Position numbers and translations under genes: made by a program | In this document: positions 47,111-56,617 of the stretch, piece after piece | How positions within the stretch are numbered: position 1 is the first letter of the stretch | Layout of the letters: the number at the start of each line of letters is the position of its first letter | Assembly (NCBI GenBank): GCA_947502355.1 | Contig: CANMZP010000002.1 | Location: forward strand, 214,954 to 278,953 | DNA length: 64,000 nucleotides | Direction: 5' to 3' | Source of the DNA: an uncultured Thalassotalea sp. | GTDB taxonomy: Bacteria > Pseudomonadota > Gammaproteobacteria > Enterobacterales > Alteromonadaceae | Notes under the pieces: model-generated | What the model was told of the DNA's origin: nothing | The model's database searches: none | Seen by the model: only the letters and a program-made list of their open reading frames with translations

Positions 47111-48328
47111 ATGTCTCAATTAATAAAACCAACAATTATCAAATTAACAGCACTTGCCCTAACCATGAGTGCGGCTTTTACAACATCGGCAAATGCGTTA
47201 GATGAAGTCAGCGCTGCGGTAAAAAATTCGAATGTCGACATTAACTTACGTTACCGTTTAGAAAGCGTTGATGACGATATAAAAGGCGAAGATTCATTAG
47301 GCTCTACCTTAAAAAGTCGCATTACTGTAACCACGGCACCGGTATACGGATTTAACGCCAAAGTTGAAGTTGATAACGTGACGTATATTGGTAATGACAA
47401 ATTCAACAGTACCGACAATGGTAAAACCGATCACCCAACCATTGCTGACCCAGATGGCACTGAAATTAATCAGGCTTTCTTAAAATACACTGGTGGCTTT
47501 TACGATGTAACGGCCGGTCGTCAACGAATTAACCTTGATGATCAACGTTTCATTGGTGGTGTAGCATGGCGCCAGAACGAACAAACGTTTGATGGTTACC
47601 GCATTAAAGTGACGCCTATGGATAAGCTAACGCTTGACGCAAGTTACGTTTACAACGTTAACCGCATTTTTGGTGAAGACAACGACGCGAAATCTGATTT
47701 ACACGGCGATGTTTACTTAGCCAATGCCAAATACGCGTTCACTAAAAACCATTCATTAACAGCGTTTTACTATGAAATGGAGTTTGATAATTCAGACCCA
47801 CTTTCAAACAGCACTTATGGCGCAACGTATAACGGTGCCTTTAATGTGGGGAATACAGGCTTAGATATTAAAGCCGGTTACGCAAGCCAAGAAGATGCTG
47901 GTGATAACGCCAACGAATACGAAGCCGACTATATTGTATTTGATGCCAACTTTAAATTTGAGTACTTCACGCTAGGTGGTGGTTACGAGCTATTAGGTAG
48001 CGACAACAATGTGGGTTTCCAAACACCATTGGCAACCGCGCATAAATTCCAAGGTTTTGCAGATATGTTTTTAGCAACACCTGAGCAAGGTATCGAAGAC
48101 ATTTACCTTAAAGCCAGCACCAAAATTATGGATGTAAAACTTGCGGCCGCATATCATAACTACGAGTCTGATGAAGACAGTGAAGAGTACGGCGATGAGG
48201 TTAACTTTACCGCGAGTTACCAAGTAACAAAGCAAGTAAACACCTTGTTTAAAGCGGCGTATTACAACGCCGATGATTATGGCAATGACACGGCGAAATT
48301 CTGGTTTATGACAACCGCCAACTTCTAA
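47111..48328 (+). CDS. Alginate-export-like outer-membrane porin
   Basis: A 405-residue beta-barrel with a signal peptide (cleavage after ANA, residue 29). The barrel has the pattern DINLRYRLESVDDD, VTAGRQRINLDDQRFIGGVAWRQNEQTFDGYRI and ends in ANF, with alternating polar and hydrophobic residues throughout. The GRQ-x-INLDDQRFIG segment is characteristic of the alginate-export family and related porins; the substrate here is unknown. The mature protein is very acidic, as expected for an anion-binding or marine porin. Terminator at 48352. Confidence 0.75.
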   Translation: MSQLIKPTIIKLTALALTMSAAFTTSANALDEVSAAVKNSNVDINLRYRLESVDDDIKGEDSLGSTLKSRITVTTAPVYGFNAKVEVDNVTYIGNDKFNSTDNGKTDHPTIADPDGTEINQAFLKYTGGFYDVTAGRQRINLDDQRFIGGVAWRQNEQTFDGYRIKVTPMDKLTLDASYVYNVNRIFGEDNDAKSDLHGDVYLANAKYAFTKNHSLTAFYYEMEFDNSDPLSNSTYGATYNGAFNVGNTGLDIKAGYASQEDAGDNANEYEADYIVFDANFKFEYFTLGGGYELLGSDNNVGFQTPLATAHKFQGFADMFLATPEQGIEDIYLKASTKIMDVKLAAAYHNYESDEDSEEYGDEVNFTASYQVTKQVNTLFKAAYYNADDYGNDTAKFWFMTTANF

Positions 48329-48351
48329 ACTCATTCGTTTATTATTTGATG

Positions 48352-48383
48352 AAAGGCCAAAGATGATTTCTTTGGCCTTTTTC
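48352..48383 (+). terminator. Terminator of the porin gene
   Basis: 12-bp stem AAAGGCCAAAGA (48352-48363) and TCTTTGGCCTTT (48369-48380), followed by TTT. It lies 24 bp after the stop codon. Confidence 0.93.
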
Positions 48384-48489
48384 GTTTGCATGTGACATTG
48401 GAAAACAATTCTTTTATATTGGTTTTAATCATCGCTTTTTTAACATACTGTTAACAGCGTATTTTTACTAACAATAGATAAGAATTATC

Positions 48490-50607
48490 ATGAAATTTGC
48501 ACGAGTGCTGGCCATATTACTAAGCTTTGTCGGCTGTTTGCCAAGCCTTGCTTTGTCACAAACTACAAGTGAGCCAAGCATCCCCCCAATAGGCAACCTT
48601 GAAGCAGGCAACCTTCAAATAAGCAACCTTCAAATAAGCAATAGGGCCACAGGCCCCCATATTGAAGTGGCCCTAGTTTCCGAGCATAACGCATTGCAAA
48701 AAGGCCAAACCAACTGGATTGGTATCGTGTTGAGCCCTGAGCATGAATGGCACACCTATTGGCAAAACCCCGGCGACTCCGGCGAACCACCGGCCGCTAC
48801 GTGGCGCAGCAATGCCGACCTGACCTTTGGTGAATTTCTCTGGCCTGTGCCCAAACAAATACCGGTAGCGCATTTGGTCAACTACGGTTATGAAGGGCAA
48901 AATCTGTTGATGTTGCCCCTTACTGTAAGCAACGCGGTGCAAGCGGGCGAGCAAGTGCAAATTACCTCCGAGTTATCTTGGTTGGTTTGTAAAGAAGATT
49001 GCATTCCCGGTTGGGCAACGCTCACCTTAACGATGCCGGTTGCCGAAAACGAAATCGACCAACCAACCCCATCTCAATATGCTGAACTCTTTGCGCAAAC
49101 CCGTCAGCAATTACCCAATGCAGAAAAGCTTAGCGGCAAGCATGAAATTACCGAAAGCCATTTAACCGTTGCTTATCAAGCCCCTTATCAATCCACTTGG
49201 CAGCTCTTACCGCTGCGCAGTGATGTGATTCAACATAATCAAAACCAAACACAATTAACCGAAGGCGAGTCGACAACCAATGTAATTGCTTTATCGGATT
49301 ACTTTATTGCGGCAAATGATGATTTACAGTTTTTGCTAACCGATGGTAAGCAAGGGTACTACCTTGCTTCGCAGTTAAACGCAGGCATGCTAACCAATAT
49401 AAGCACAGAGCCTGAATTGAGCATTGCCCTTATTTTGATTATGGCGTTTGTTGGCGGCCTAATTTTAAATATTATGCCCTGTGTTTTACCTGTGCTGTCA
49501 TTTAAGGCCTTGTCTATTAGTCAGCAATCGATGTCGGTGGGGCAAAAGCTTGGCTATGCCTTAGGCGTTTTAGTGAGCTTTAATGTATTTGCGTTGCTTA
49601 TTTTAATGCTTAAGCAAGGCGGAGAAGCCGTTGGTTGGGGCTTTCATATGCAAGAGCCCATGGTGATCGCCTGTTTGGCTTTCCTGTTTTTGTTTATCGC
49701 GTTGGTGTTAATGGATATCGGTCCATCGGGCTCTCGATTTGCCGGAATAGGGCAGTCGCTAGTGGCAGGTAATGGCGTCAGTAGCCAGTTTTTTACCGGT
49801 ATATTAGCGGTGGTTGTCGCTTCACCTTGTACAGCCCCTTTTATGGCCGCCGCATTAGGGGTGGCTTTGGTTAGTCCGCCAGTCATCACGTTTGCTATCT
49901 TTAACGCCCTAGCGCTTGGCTTTGCGTTGCCACTAACGCTTATTTTTATTTCTCAACGCTGTAAGGCATTTATTCCCAAGCCTGGCCCGTGGATGAATAC
50001 CTTTAAACAGTTTTTGATCTTCCCCATGCTGGCCACCGTAATGTGGTTGTTGTGGGTGTACGTTGGGCAAACCAATGCATTGGCGCAGTTTACCCTGTTG
50101 CTGGCGTTACTCGGTTTTGCCATGCTGTTTTGGTTAAGCAGTAAATTACAGGGTGGTAAATCGTCTGTCGCGGTATTGCTAGCTCTTATGCTTGCTGGCA
50201 GTAATATAATGTTTACTCAGCAAGGGCAAAGCAGCAACACCGTTAAACAAAGCCAAGATGCTTTCTCGCAAGAGAAATTACAAGCATTAAGAAATAGTAA
50301 GCAGGTAGTTTTGGTCAATATGACCGCTGACTGGTGCATAACCTGTAAGGTAAACGAACAGGTTGCTTTTAATGACGATGCCCTACAATCGCTATTAAAC
50401 CAACAAAATGTGCATTATTTGGTTGGGGATTGGACCAACAAAAACGACAGCATTTTAAATTTTTTACAACAATACCAACGTTCGGGAGTACCACTTTATG
50501 TGGTGTACGCTGGCAATAAATACGAAACCGTACTGCCGCAAATATTAACCGCAGATATGGTGATAAACGCATTAAATAAAGCAAAAGAGGAACTCAGCTA
50601 TGATTAA
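48490..50607 (+). CDS. DsbD/ScsB-type thiol-disulfide transporter
   Basis: A 705-residue protein that passes electrons from the cytoplasm to periplasmic partners. Signal peptide (about residues 1-23), then an N-terminal DsbD-alpha-like domain with C167-KED-C171, a membrane domain of about eight helices with Cys in NIMPCVLPVL and ASPCTAPFMA, and a C-terminal thioredoxin domain with C616-IT-C619. The extended N-domain is of the ScsB kind. Residues 35-51 are a GNLEA/GNLQI/SNLQI repeat encoded by a 15-bp tandem repeat. The stop overlaps the redoxin gene by 8 bp, and the redoxin is a likely electron acceptor. Confidence 0.9.
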   Translation: MKFARVLAILLSFVGCLPSLALSQTTSEPSIPPIGNLEAGNLQISNLQISNRATGPHIEVALVSEHNALQKGQTNWIGIVLSPEHEWHTYWQNPGDSGEPPAATWRSNADLTFGEFLWPVPKQIPVAHLVNYGYEGQNLLMLPLTVSNAVQAGEQVQITSELSWLVCKEDCIPGWATLTLTMPVAENEIDQPTPSQYAELFAQTRQQLPNAEKLSGKHEITESHLTVAYQAPYQSTWQLLPLRSDVIQHNQNQTQLTEGESTTNVIALSDYFIAANDDLQFLLTDGKQGYYLASQLNAGMLTNISTEPELSIALILIMAFVGGLILNIMPCVLPVLSFKALSISQQSMSVGQKLGYALGVLVSFNVFALLILMLKQGGEAVGWGFHMQEPMVIACLAFLFLFIALVLMDIGPSGSRFAGIGQSLVAGNGVSSQFFTGILAVVVASPCTAPFMAAALGVALVSPPVITFAIFNALALGFALPLTLIFISQRCKAFIPKPGPWMNTFKQFLIFPMLATVMWLLWVYVGQTNALAQFTLLLALLGFAMLFWLSSKLQGGKSSVAVLLALMLAGSNIMFTQQGQSSNTVKQSQDAFSQEKLQALRNSKQVVLVNMTADWCITCKVNEQVAFNDDALQSLLNQQNVHYLVGDWTNKNDSILNFLQQYQRSGVPLYVVYAGNKYETVLPQILTADMVINALNKAKEELSYD
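48592..48640 (+). repeat. 15-bp tandem repeat inside the DsbD-like gene
   Basis: GGCAACCTTGAAGCA (48592), GGCAACCTTCAAATA (48607) and AGCAACCTTCAAATA (48622) are three 15-bp units followed by a partial one. They encode three pentapeptides just after the signal peptide, so copy number changes would keep the frame. Confidence 0.9.
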
Positions 50608-51226
50608 CAACCGACAATCAAAAGGTAGAATTTTGGCCACTTTTGCATTGGCCTTTGGTTTAATTGCCAACGCCTATGCCGGAGTGAAAGTAGAACAAGA
50701 TGCACCAACATTTAGCCTGCCAAATACCAAGGGTGAGCAAGTAAGCTTGGCCGATTATAAAGGCAAATATGTGGTATTAGAATGGACCAATCATTTGTGC
50801 CCATACGTGAAAAAGCATTACGAAAGTGACAACATTCCGGCCATGCAACGTAACTACACCAAACAAGATGTGGTGTGGCTATCGATTATTTCATCGGCCG
50901 AAGGCAAGCAAGGTTATGTAAGCAGTCAAGAAGCGGACGAGCTAACCAAAAGCAGAAATGCAGCGCCAACGCATGTGCTATTTGACACCGATGGCAAAGT
51001 AGGTAAGTTATATGGGGCAAAAACAACCCCTCATATGTACATCATCGACCCAAGCGGCACGTTAAAATACGCCGGTGGCATCGACAGCATAAAGTCGGCT
51101 AAACAGTCGGACATCAAAAAGGCCGTGCCTTATGTAGAAGACGGCTTAACGGCCTTATTAAGTGGTAAAGAAGTGAAAGACAAACTGACCCCGCCATATG
51201 GCTGTTCGGTCAAATATAAGAGCTAA
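50600..51226 (+). CDS. Secreted redoxin (AhpC/TSA-like) protein
   Basis: A 208-residue periplasmic thioredoxin-fold protein with signal peptide (ending AYA, residue 27). The core starts DAPTFSLPNTKGEQVSL. A CxxC is absent: the active-site region reads NHLCPYVKKHY, with one cysteine (C67) in place of the pair, and a second lone cysteine is near the C-terminus (C202). One-cysteine peroxidase chemistry or thiol relay with the DsbD-like partner is possible. Translation is coupled to the upstream gene by an 8-bp overlap. The 3' end has a 19-bp duplication that includes the stop codon. Confidence 0.82.
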   Translation: MINNRQSKGRILATFALAFGLIANAYAGVKVEQDAPTFSLPNTKGEQVSLADYKGKYVVLEWTNHLCPYVKKHYESDNIPAMQRNYTKQDVVWLSIISSAEGKQGYVSSQEADELTKSRNAAPTHVLFDTDGKVGKLYGAKTTPHMYIIDPSGTLKYAGGIDSIKSAKQSDIKKAVPYVEDGLTALLSGKEVKDKLTPPYGCSVKYKS

Positions 51227-51249
51227 TCACAAATATAAGAGCTAATCAT
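51212..51249 (+). repeat. 19-bp tandem repeat spanning the redoxin stop codon
   Basis: AAATATAAGAGCTAATCAC (51212-51230) is followed by the same 19 bases with one change (51231-51249). The first copy encodes the last residues and the stop of the redoxin gene. Confidence 0.92.
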
Positions 51250-51287
51250 AAGCACAGAAGATCACATTGTGCCTCTGTGCTTAATTT
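51250..51287 (+). terminator. Terminator of the DsbD-redoxin operon
   Basis: 9-bp stem AAGCACAGA (51250-51258) and TCTGTGCTT (51274-51282) followed by AATTTTTA. Confidence 0.8.
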
Positions 51288-51326
51288 TTATGGGTGGTTT
51301 CCAATGTTTAAACCATCGTTTTTAAG

Positions 51327-51356
51327 CCCTCGTTTTTTAAACCCTCGTTTTTTAAA
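51327..51356. repeat. 15-bp tandem repeat spanning the LD-carboxypeptidase stop codon
   Basis: CCCTCGTTTTTTAAA occurs twice exactly (51327-51341 and 51342-51356) with a decayed third copy to the left. On the minus strand each unit carries an in-frame TAA for the gene that ends at 51352. Confidence 0.92.
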
Positions 51357-52407
51357 CCACCGCCTTTTCAATAAGCGTTAAGGTTTCTTTGCTGGCATCC
51401 AGCTCTGCCATAGCACCCACCGGCACGGTTGCCATATCTTCTATGTGGCCAATCATTAACCCTTTAATGACTGGAATGTTTAAATCGCCAAGGCGTTCTT
51501 TTAATACTTCCTCAATGCTTAATGAGTTACCTGATGCTTTGCATTTTGTGCATTTACCAAAAGCGATACCGGCCAACTTATCCAGTTTTCCAGCAATTTT
51601 TAAGTGCGTTAGCATGCCGTCTATGCGGTAAGGGGCTTCGCCAACATCTTCTAAAAATAGGATGTTGTTTTCATAATCTGGTTCAAATGGTGTACCAACC
51701 AGTTTTACCATTAATGATAGGTTACCGCCAATGAGTCGGCCTTGGGCTTTACCTTTTGTGATTAAAGTGATGCGATTGTCTTTTTCAGCGGTACCTTCTT
51801 TAGGTTCAAAGAACGGTGGTTTGGCAATTTCAACCTGTGTTTCTGGTTCAAACAATACCTTTTTAAACCCTTCTAAGGTGTACTCGGTGAAATTTTGTTT
51901 GGCGATTGGGCCATGGAATGTAAGCAAACCGGTTTTTGCATAAATGGCATTAAGCAAAGCGGTAACGTCGCTGTAGCCAATAATCACTTTGGGGTTGGCT
52001 TTTATAAGGTCGTAGTTTAAGTCGGGTAATATTCTTGGCGAGCCATAACCACCTCTTAGGCAATAAATGCCATCGACACTTTGGTCGGCAAACATCGCGT
52101 TTACGTCTTCGGCGCGTTCTTTGTCTTCACCGGCTAAATAGCCATGACGCTTAAACAAGTGCTTACCTTGTTTTACCTTAAAACCAAACGATTGCAAAAT
52201 GTCTATGGCAAAGCGAATGTCTTCATCTTCCCACACATTGCTGCTCGGGGCGATTAAGCCAATGGTATCGCCAGCTTTTAAGCGTTTGGGTTTAATAACC
52301 CCTGAAATTGCGTGTGTTTTTGTAGTGTGGCTATGAGCTAGAGGAGAAACGGTTGTCGCAAAGGCCGACATCATCAATCCCTTTATAAAGGTGCGCCTAG
52401 AGGTCAT
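51352..52407 (-). CDS. Tat-exported LD-carboxypeptidase (S66 family)
   Basis: Serine LD-carboxypeptidase that removes the terminal D-Ala from murein tetrapeptides. A twin-arginine signal (SRRTFIKG, residues 3-10) predicts export through Tat; most LdcA enzymes are cytoplasmic, so this is a periplasmic or surface variant. The triad is S123 in RGGYGSPR, E253 in LFLEDVGE and H321 in GLMIGHIED. KCTKCK near residue 285 may bind metal or form a disulfide. Length 351. Divergent from the TonB receptor gene (243-bp gap). Confidence 0.88.
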   Translation of the reverse strand: MTSRRTFIKGLMMSAFATTVSPLAHSHTTKTHAISGVIKPKRLKAGDTIGLIAPSSNVWEDEDIRFAIDILQSFGFKVKQGKHLFKRHGYLAGEDKERAEDVNAMFADQSVDGIYCLRGGYGSPRILPDLNYDLIKANPKVIIGYSDVTALLNAIYAKTGLLTFHGPIAKQNFTEYTLEGFKKVLFEPETQVEIAKPPFFEPKEGTAEKDNRITLITKGKAQGRLIGGNLSLMVKLVGTPFEPDYENNILFLEDVGEAPYRIDGMLTHLKIAGKLDKLAGIAFGKCTKCKASGNSLSIEEVLKERLGDLNIPVIKGLMIGHIEDMATVPVGAMAELDASKETLTLIEKAVV

Positions 52408-52650
52408 TGAAAGTCCCTTTTGTTATTGTATTTTTTCTCAATGTAGCAAACAAAAAATGGTTACAAAAGAAGTTTTTTAAGTCCCACCATTAGCAATGAT
52501 GTTTATATTAAATATTCACCAAAATGTGCGTTAACTTGCTGTTTACATGCGTTTAACGGTATTTACAATCATTTTGGCTGTGATAGGTTATTTTAAGAAC
52601 AATAAAAATAATAAGAGTTAATTGATTAAATTAATGTTCAGGGAAAAAAT

Positions 52651-55623
52651 ATGAATAATAATAACTTTTTTAAAAAGTCGATTTTAGCGGCGGCAGTTGG
52701 TATTAGCTTAACAGTTGCCAGTGGTGTTTATGCTGTTCAGGGTGGTTCAATTAAAGGCCATATTTCGGTTGTTAATAGTGACGTTTCGCTTGCGGGCGTA
52801 ACCGTTACGGCAACCAGTGAGAATATGCCAAAACCACGAACCGCTGTTACCGACGAAAACGGTGCTTACAAGCTACCATTCTTAATTCCGGGTGTGTACG
52901 AACTAACCTTTACCTCGCCTAAAGGTCATGTGCAAAAACAACAAGTTCGGGTTCTTTTAGACAAAACCGCCAACGTAAACATGGTGTTTGAACAAAGCGG
53001 TAAAGTTGATAATCCAGAAGTCATTACCGTTGTGGGCTCGCTAATTGTGCAAGAGGGTGACTCTTCACTAACGAACTCTATTGGTTCGGATGTTGTCGAT
53101 GCCATTCCGGTTGGCCAAGAATACCGCGATTTACTTAAATTAATCCCAGGTGTTCAGTATTCTGAAGACACTGTATTAGGTCCATCTGCGGGTGGCTCTG
53201 GTCGTGACAACAAATACGGATTTGACGGTGTTGATGTGTCTTTACCTATGTTTGGTAACTTGGCTTCTGAGCCATCGACGCACGATGTGGAAAGTGTATC
53301 GATGGACCGTGGTGCAGCCAAAGCCATTGGCTTTAACCGCTCGGGTGGTTTTGCCATTAATACGGTTTCAAAATCGGGTACCAACGAATTTCACGGTAGC
53401 CTTGAATACAAGGTACAAGACAAAGACTGGGTTGCCGATAAAGACGATGCTGACGGCACCAAATATGAGTTAGACAAAAACTGGATCACGGCAAGTTTAA
53501 GTGGCCCAATCATTGAAGATGAATTGTTTTTCTACACCTCTTTCTACCGCCCAGAAGTAACTAAAGAAAACAAAGAAACGGCGTACGGCTCAGCCAAAGA
53601 TTACGAAAGTACCCGTGAAGAGTACTACGGTAAATTAACGTATGCGCCAATTGACGATTTACTCTTAAACGTCAGTTACCGTACTTCAGACCGTGAAGAT
53701 AGAGGCGAATCGGTTGGGGCCTTTGACACTGACAGCACTTCGGTTGGTAGCGATGCTGACCAAGATATTTTCACCTTCGATGCATCATACATTATTAACG
53801 ACTCTACCACCTTGGAAGTGCAATACTCGGAGTTTGAATTGGATTCGGTTTCTCGTCCGGATAACTTAATTCCTAATGTGCAACCATCGCTAAACAGCAG
53901 CCTTGATCTAGATAATTTAGACCAATTAGGCTTGTTTATTGTGCCTAATCTTCAAGAAGATAATCCTGATTTTGATAACGATGCGGCGCAAGTGCTAATT
54001 AACCGCTACGGTTACATTGATGAAAATGGCAACCCAGCCGGTGGTGGTGCCATTGGTGTGGGTTCAACCATTGATGAGGTTACGTACACGCGTGACTCAT
54101 TCCAGTTATCACTTGATCATGAATTAGAAATTGGCAGTGCGGTTCATTACTTACACTTTGGCTATAAATGGTCAGAAGGTGAAGAAGAGCTAAGTCGTTT
54201 ATCGAATGGCTGGGGTAGCATCAGCTTTGTTGGTGGTGCCAATGTCGATAATGCAGGTGACATTGAAACACCTATTTACTATCGAACCACAACACAGCAA
54301 ATGAGTATTTCAGACGAGACAGGTAATCTGGTTACCCCAATTGTTTCGAAAACTCGTGCGCAGAGTTTTGAAATAAACGACACCATTGAATGGGATGACT
54401 TTATCTTTAATGTGGGTGTGTTAATTTCAAAAGATGAGTTGTTTGGTCAGGGCTTACGCGCTAACTCAGACAATGTTTCTGGCTATGAACTTGCCCCAGG
54501 CAATGAGTACAAAATGCATACCACGAACTGGGCCGACTTAATTCAGCCTCGTTTAGGTGTTACTTGGAACTACACGCCAGAAGATACGGTATTTGCTAAC
54601 TACGCTAAATATCATCCAGAAGCATCATCGTTAGCACGTGCGGCTTCATGGGCTCGAAATACCCGTAAAACGGTTAACGTATTCTTTGATGAGCAAGGTG
54701 ATTACATTGGTAATGAACCTGCAAGTGGTTCTTCAGGTAAGTTTTTCCAAGACGGTATAAAACCTCGTCAAATTAACGAATTTACCATTGGTACAACCAA
54801 AGCGGTTTCACAAGAGCTGTTCTTGCGAGCGCATGCCCGTTACCGTAAAGGTGAGCACTTTTGGGAAGATACCTGGAATGGTTCACGTTTATACGGTGAA
54901 TACCAGTCGCCATTTGGTGGTGTGCCTGAGCATATTGCTGAAAAAGGCCTATACATTCCTAACCTAGATGAAATGCGTGATGAAGTTGGTGGTTCGTCGT
55001 ATGTTATTGCTGAACTGGATGAATCATACACCAAGTATTACGAACTTAACTTTGAAGCAACGTACCAAACCGCGCGCACTTACTTAAATGCGTCTTATGT
55101 GTGGAGTAACTACTACGGTAACTTCGACCAAGATAACGTGAGTGGCAGCAATGATGCGAACTTGTTTATTGGTTCATCAAACCTAGCAGATGGCAAAGGT
55201 CGTCAATTATGGGATGGTAAAAACGGTAAGCTTTCGGGTAACAAGCCTCACGTATTTAAAGCGTTTGGTTACTACGAGCTAGATTGGGGTTCAAGAGTGG
55301 GTGCCTACTTCTTATTCCAAGAAGGTGACGTTTGGGAAGCATGGGATGGCCAAGCATACGGTTACTCAAGCTCTACTATTCGTTATGCCGAGCACGCGGG
55401 TAGCCGTCGTGAAACCAGTCACTGGCAGCTTGATTTGAACTACACGCATGAGTTTAATGTGTTTAGTGATCAGGTGGTGACGGTTAGAGCCGACTTGTTC
55501 AACTTGTTTGATAACCAAACGGGTTACAACTACGACCCGTATGTATCAAGCGATACGTTTGGCAAGCCACGCGACTTATACAGCCCGCGTCGTTTACAAC
55601 TTTCTGCTAAATTACAATTCTAG
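52651..55623 (+). CDS. Oar-like TonB-dependent receptor with carboxypeptidase-like N-domain
   Basis: A 990-residue outer-membrane receptor. After the signal peptide (ending VYA) there is a carboxypeptidase regulatory-like beta-sandwich (about residues 30-115, GSIKGHISVVNSDVSLAGVTV ... DENGAYKLPFLIPGVYEL), then a plug domain (about 135-240) and a long barrel ending LSAKLQF. This arrangement is that of Oar/SusC-like proteins of marine bacteria, which take up oligosaccharides or peptides. The ligand is unknown. The genes on both sides deal with D-amino acids and murein peptides, which makes a muropeptide or D-peptide ligand a reasonable guess. Confidence 0.88.
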   Translation: MNNNNFFKKSILAAAVGISLTVASGVYAVQGGSIKGHISVVNSDVSLAGVTVTATSENMPKPRTAVTDENGAYKLPFLIPGVYELTFTSPKGHVQKQQVRVLLDKTANVNMVFEQSGKVDNPEVITVVGSLIVQEGDSSLTNSIGSDVVDAIPVGQEYRDLLKLIPGVQYSEDTVLGPSAGGSGRDNKYGFDGVDVSLPMFGNLASEPSTHDVESVSMDRGAAKAIGFNRSGGFAINTVSKSGTNEFHGSLEYKVQDKDWVADKDDADGTKYELDKNWITASLSGPIIEDELFFYTSFYRPEVTKENKETAYGSAKDYESTREEYYGKLTYAPIDDLLLNVSYRTSDREDRGESVGAFDTDSTSVGSDADQDIFTFDASYIINDSTTLEVQYSEFELDSVSRPDNLIPNVQPSLNSSLDLDNLDQLGLFIVPNLQEDNPDFDNDAAQVLINRYGYIDENGNPAGGGAIGVGSTIDEVTYTRDSFQLSLDHELEIGSAVHYLHFGYKWSEGEEELSRLSNGWGSISFVGGANVDNAGDIETPIYYRTTTQQMSISDETGNLVTPIVSKTRAQSFEINDTIEWDDFIFNVGVLISKDELFGQGLRANSDNVSGYELAPGNEYKMHTTNWADLIQPRLGVTWNYTPEDTVFANYAKYHPEASSLARAASWARNTRKTVNVFFDEQGDYIGNEPASGSSGKFFQDGIKPRQINEFTIGTTKAVSQELFLRAHARYRKGEHFWEDTWNGSRLYGEYQSPFGGVPEHIAEKGLYIPNLDEMRDEVGGSSYVIAELDESYTKYYELNFEATYQTARTYLNASYVWSNYYGNFDQDNVSGSNDANLFIGSSNLADGKGRQLWDGKNGKLSGNKPHVFKAFGYYELDWGSRVGAYFLFQEGDVWEAWDGQAYGYSSSTIRYAEHAGSRRETSHWQLDLNYTHEFNVFSDQVVTVRADLFNLFDNQTGYNYDPYVSSDTFGKPRDLYSPRRLQLSAKLQF

Positions 55624-55654
55624 CAAAAGTTGAAGGCGTAAAGTCTGTTACTTA

Positions 55655-55693
55655 AAAATCCTCACAACTTAGTAGGTTGCGGGGATTTTTTTT
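55655..55693 (+). terminator. Terminator of the TonB receptor gene
   Basis: Stem AAATCCTCACAAC with GTTGCGGGGATTT (55675-55687) followed by a T run. It separates the receptor gene from the D-glutamate cyclase operon. Confidence 0.88.
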
Positions 55694-55821
55694 ACAAAGT
55701 GCAATTTTTATTTATTGCTTGCATATTTTTTTGGAATAATTTAATTATGTTAGTTATAAAATAATAACAATCAGCTTATCGATTAAGCGGCTAACCTCAA
55801 GGGGAGGTGTAAAGGGATAAC

Positions 55822-56607
55822 ATGGAAAACACACAAGCATTTCAGTTACGACAAGCAATAAGAGAAGGCCAACATAAGGGCAATACGTCTGGCTTGGTGC
55901 ATGGCTTTGTGCAAGGCAATATTGTTATTTTGCCGCAAAGCTATGCCAGCGAATTTTTGCAATTTTGTCAGTTAAACCCTAAGTCATGTCCGCTTATTGG
56001 TATGTCTTCAGCCCCGGGTGATCCCTTACTACCGAAGCTTGGAGAAAATATTGATATTCGCCGCGATGTACCGTTATTTCGAGTCTTTAAACACGGGCAA
56101 CTTGAACAAGAAGTTAGCGACATAACCGCACTGTGGCGTGATGACCTTGTAACCTTTGTTTTAGGCTGTTCGTTTTCATTTGAAGAAGCCCTCATTGCCG
56201 ATGGGTTAGACATTCGCAACATCAGCGAACAAAAGAATGTGCCCATGTATCGCACCAATATTATGAGTAAGTCGGTTGGCCGCTTTGGAGGCGAAATGGT
56301 GGTAAGCATGCGACCCATGTTGGCCAAAGATGCCATTAGAGCGATTCAAATATGCAGCCGTTTTCCGCAAGTACATGGTGCGCCTGTTCATCTTGGTGAC
56401 CCGGCTTTAATTGGCATAAACGATATAAACAACCCCGATTTTGGTGATGCGGTAACCATAAAACCCAACGAACTCCCGGTATTTTGGGCCTGTGGTGTTA
56501 CCCCACAAGTGGCCATTGAGCGAGCCAAACCAGACTTTTGCATTACCCACAGCCCTGGGTGCATGCTAGTGACCGATATCCGCAATAGCCAACTGGCCAT
56601 ATTTTAG
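55822..56607 (+). CDS. DUF1445 protein, N-terminal half of D-glutamate cyclase
   Basis: A 261-residue cytoplasmic protein of the DUF1445 (putative hydro-lyase) family. [30 protein letters not shown] and [11 protein letters not shown] are characteristic, along with [22 protein letters not shown]. In vertebrates the mitochondrial D-glutamate cyclase DGLUCY joins this domain to a DUF4392 domain; here the two are adjacent genes 10 bp apart. D-glutamate cyclase converts D-Glu to 5-oxo-D-proline. An activity here is inferred from that comparison. RBS AAAGGGA at about 10 bp before the start. Confidence 0.85.
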   Translation: MENTQAFQLRQAIREGQHKGNTSGLVHGFVQGNIVILPQSYASEFLQFCQLNPKSCPLIGMSSAPGDPLLPKLGENIDIRRDVPLFRVFKHGQLEQEVSDITALWRDDLVTFVLGCSFSFEEALIADGLDIRNISEQKNVPMYRTNIMSKSVGRFGGEMVVSMRPMLAKDAIRAIQICSRFPQVHGAPVHLGDPALIGINDINNPDFGDAVTIKPNELPVFWACGVTPQVAIERAKPDFCITHSPGCMLVTDIRNSQLAIF

Positions 56608-56617
56608 TGAGTAGATA

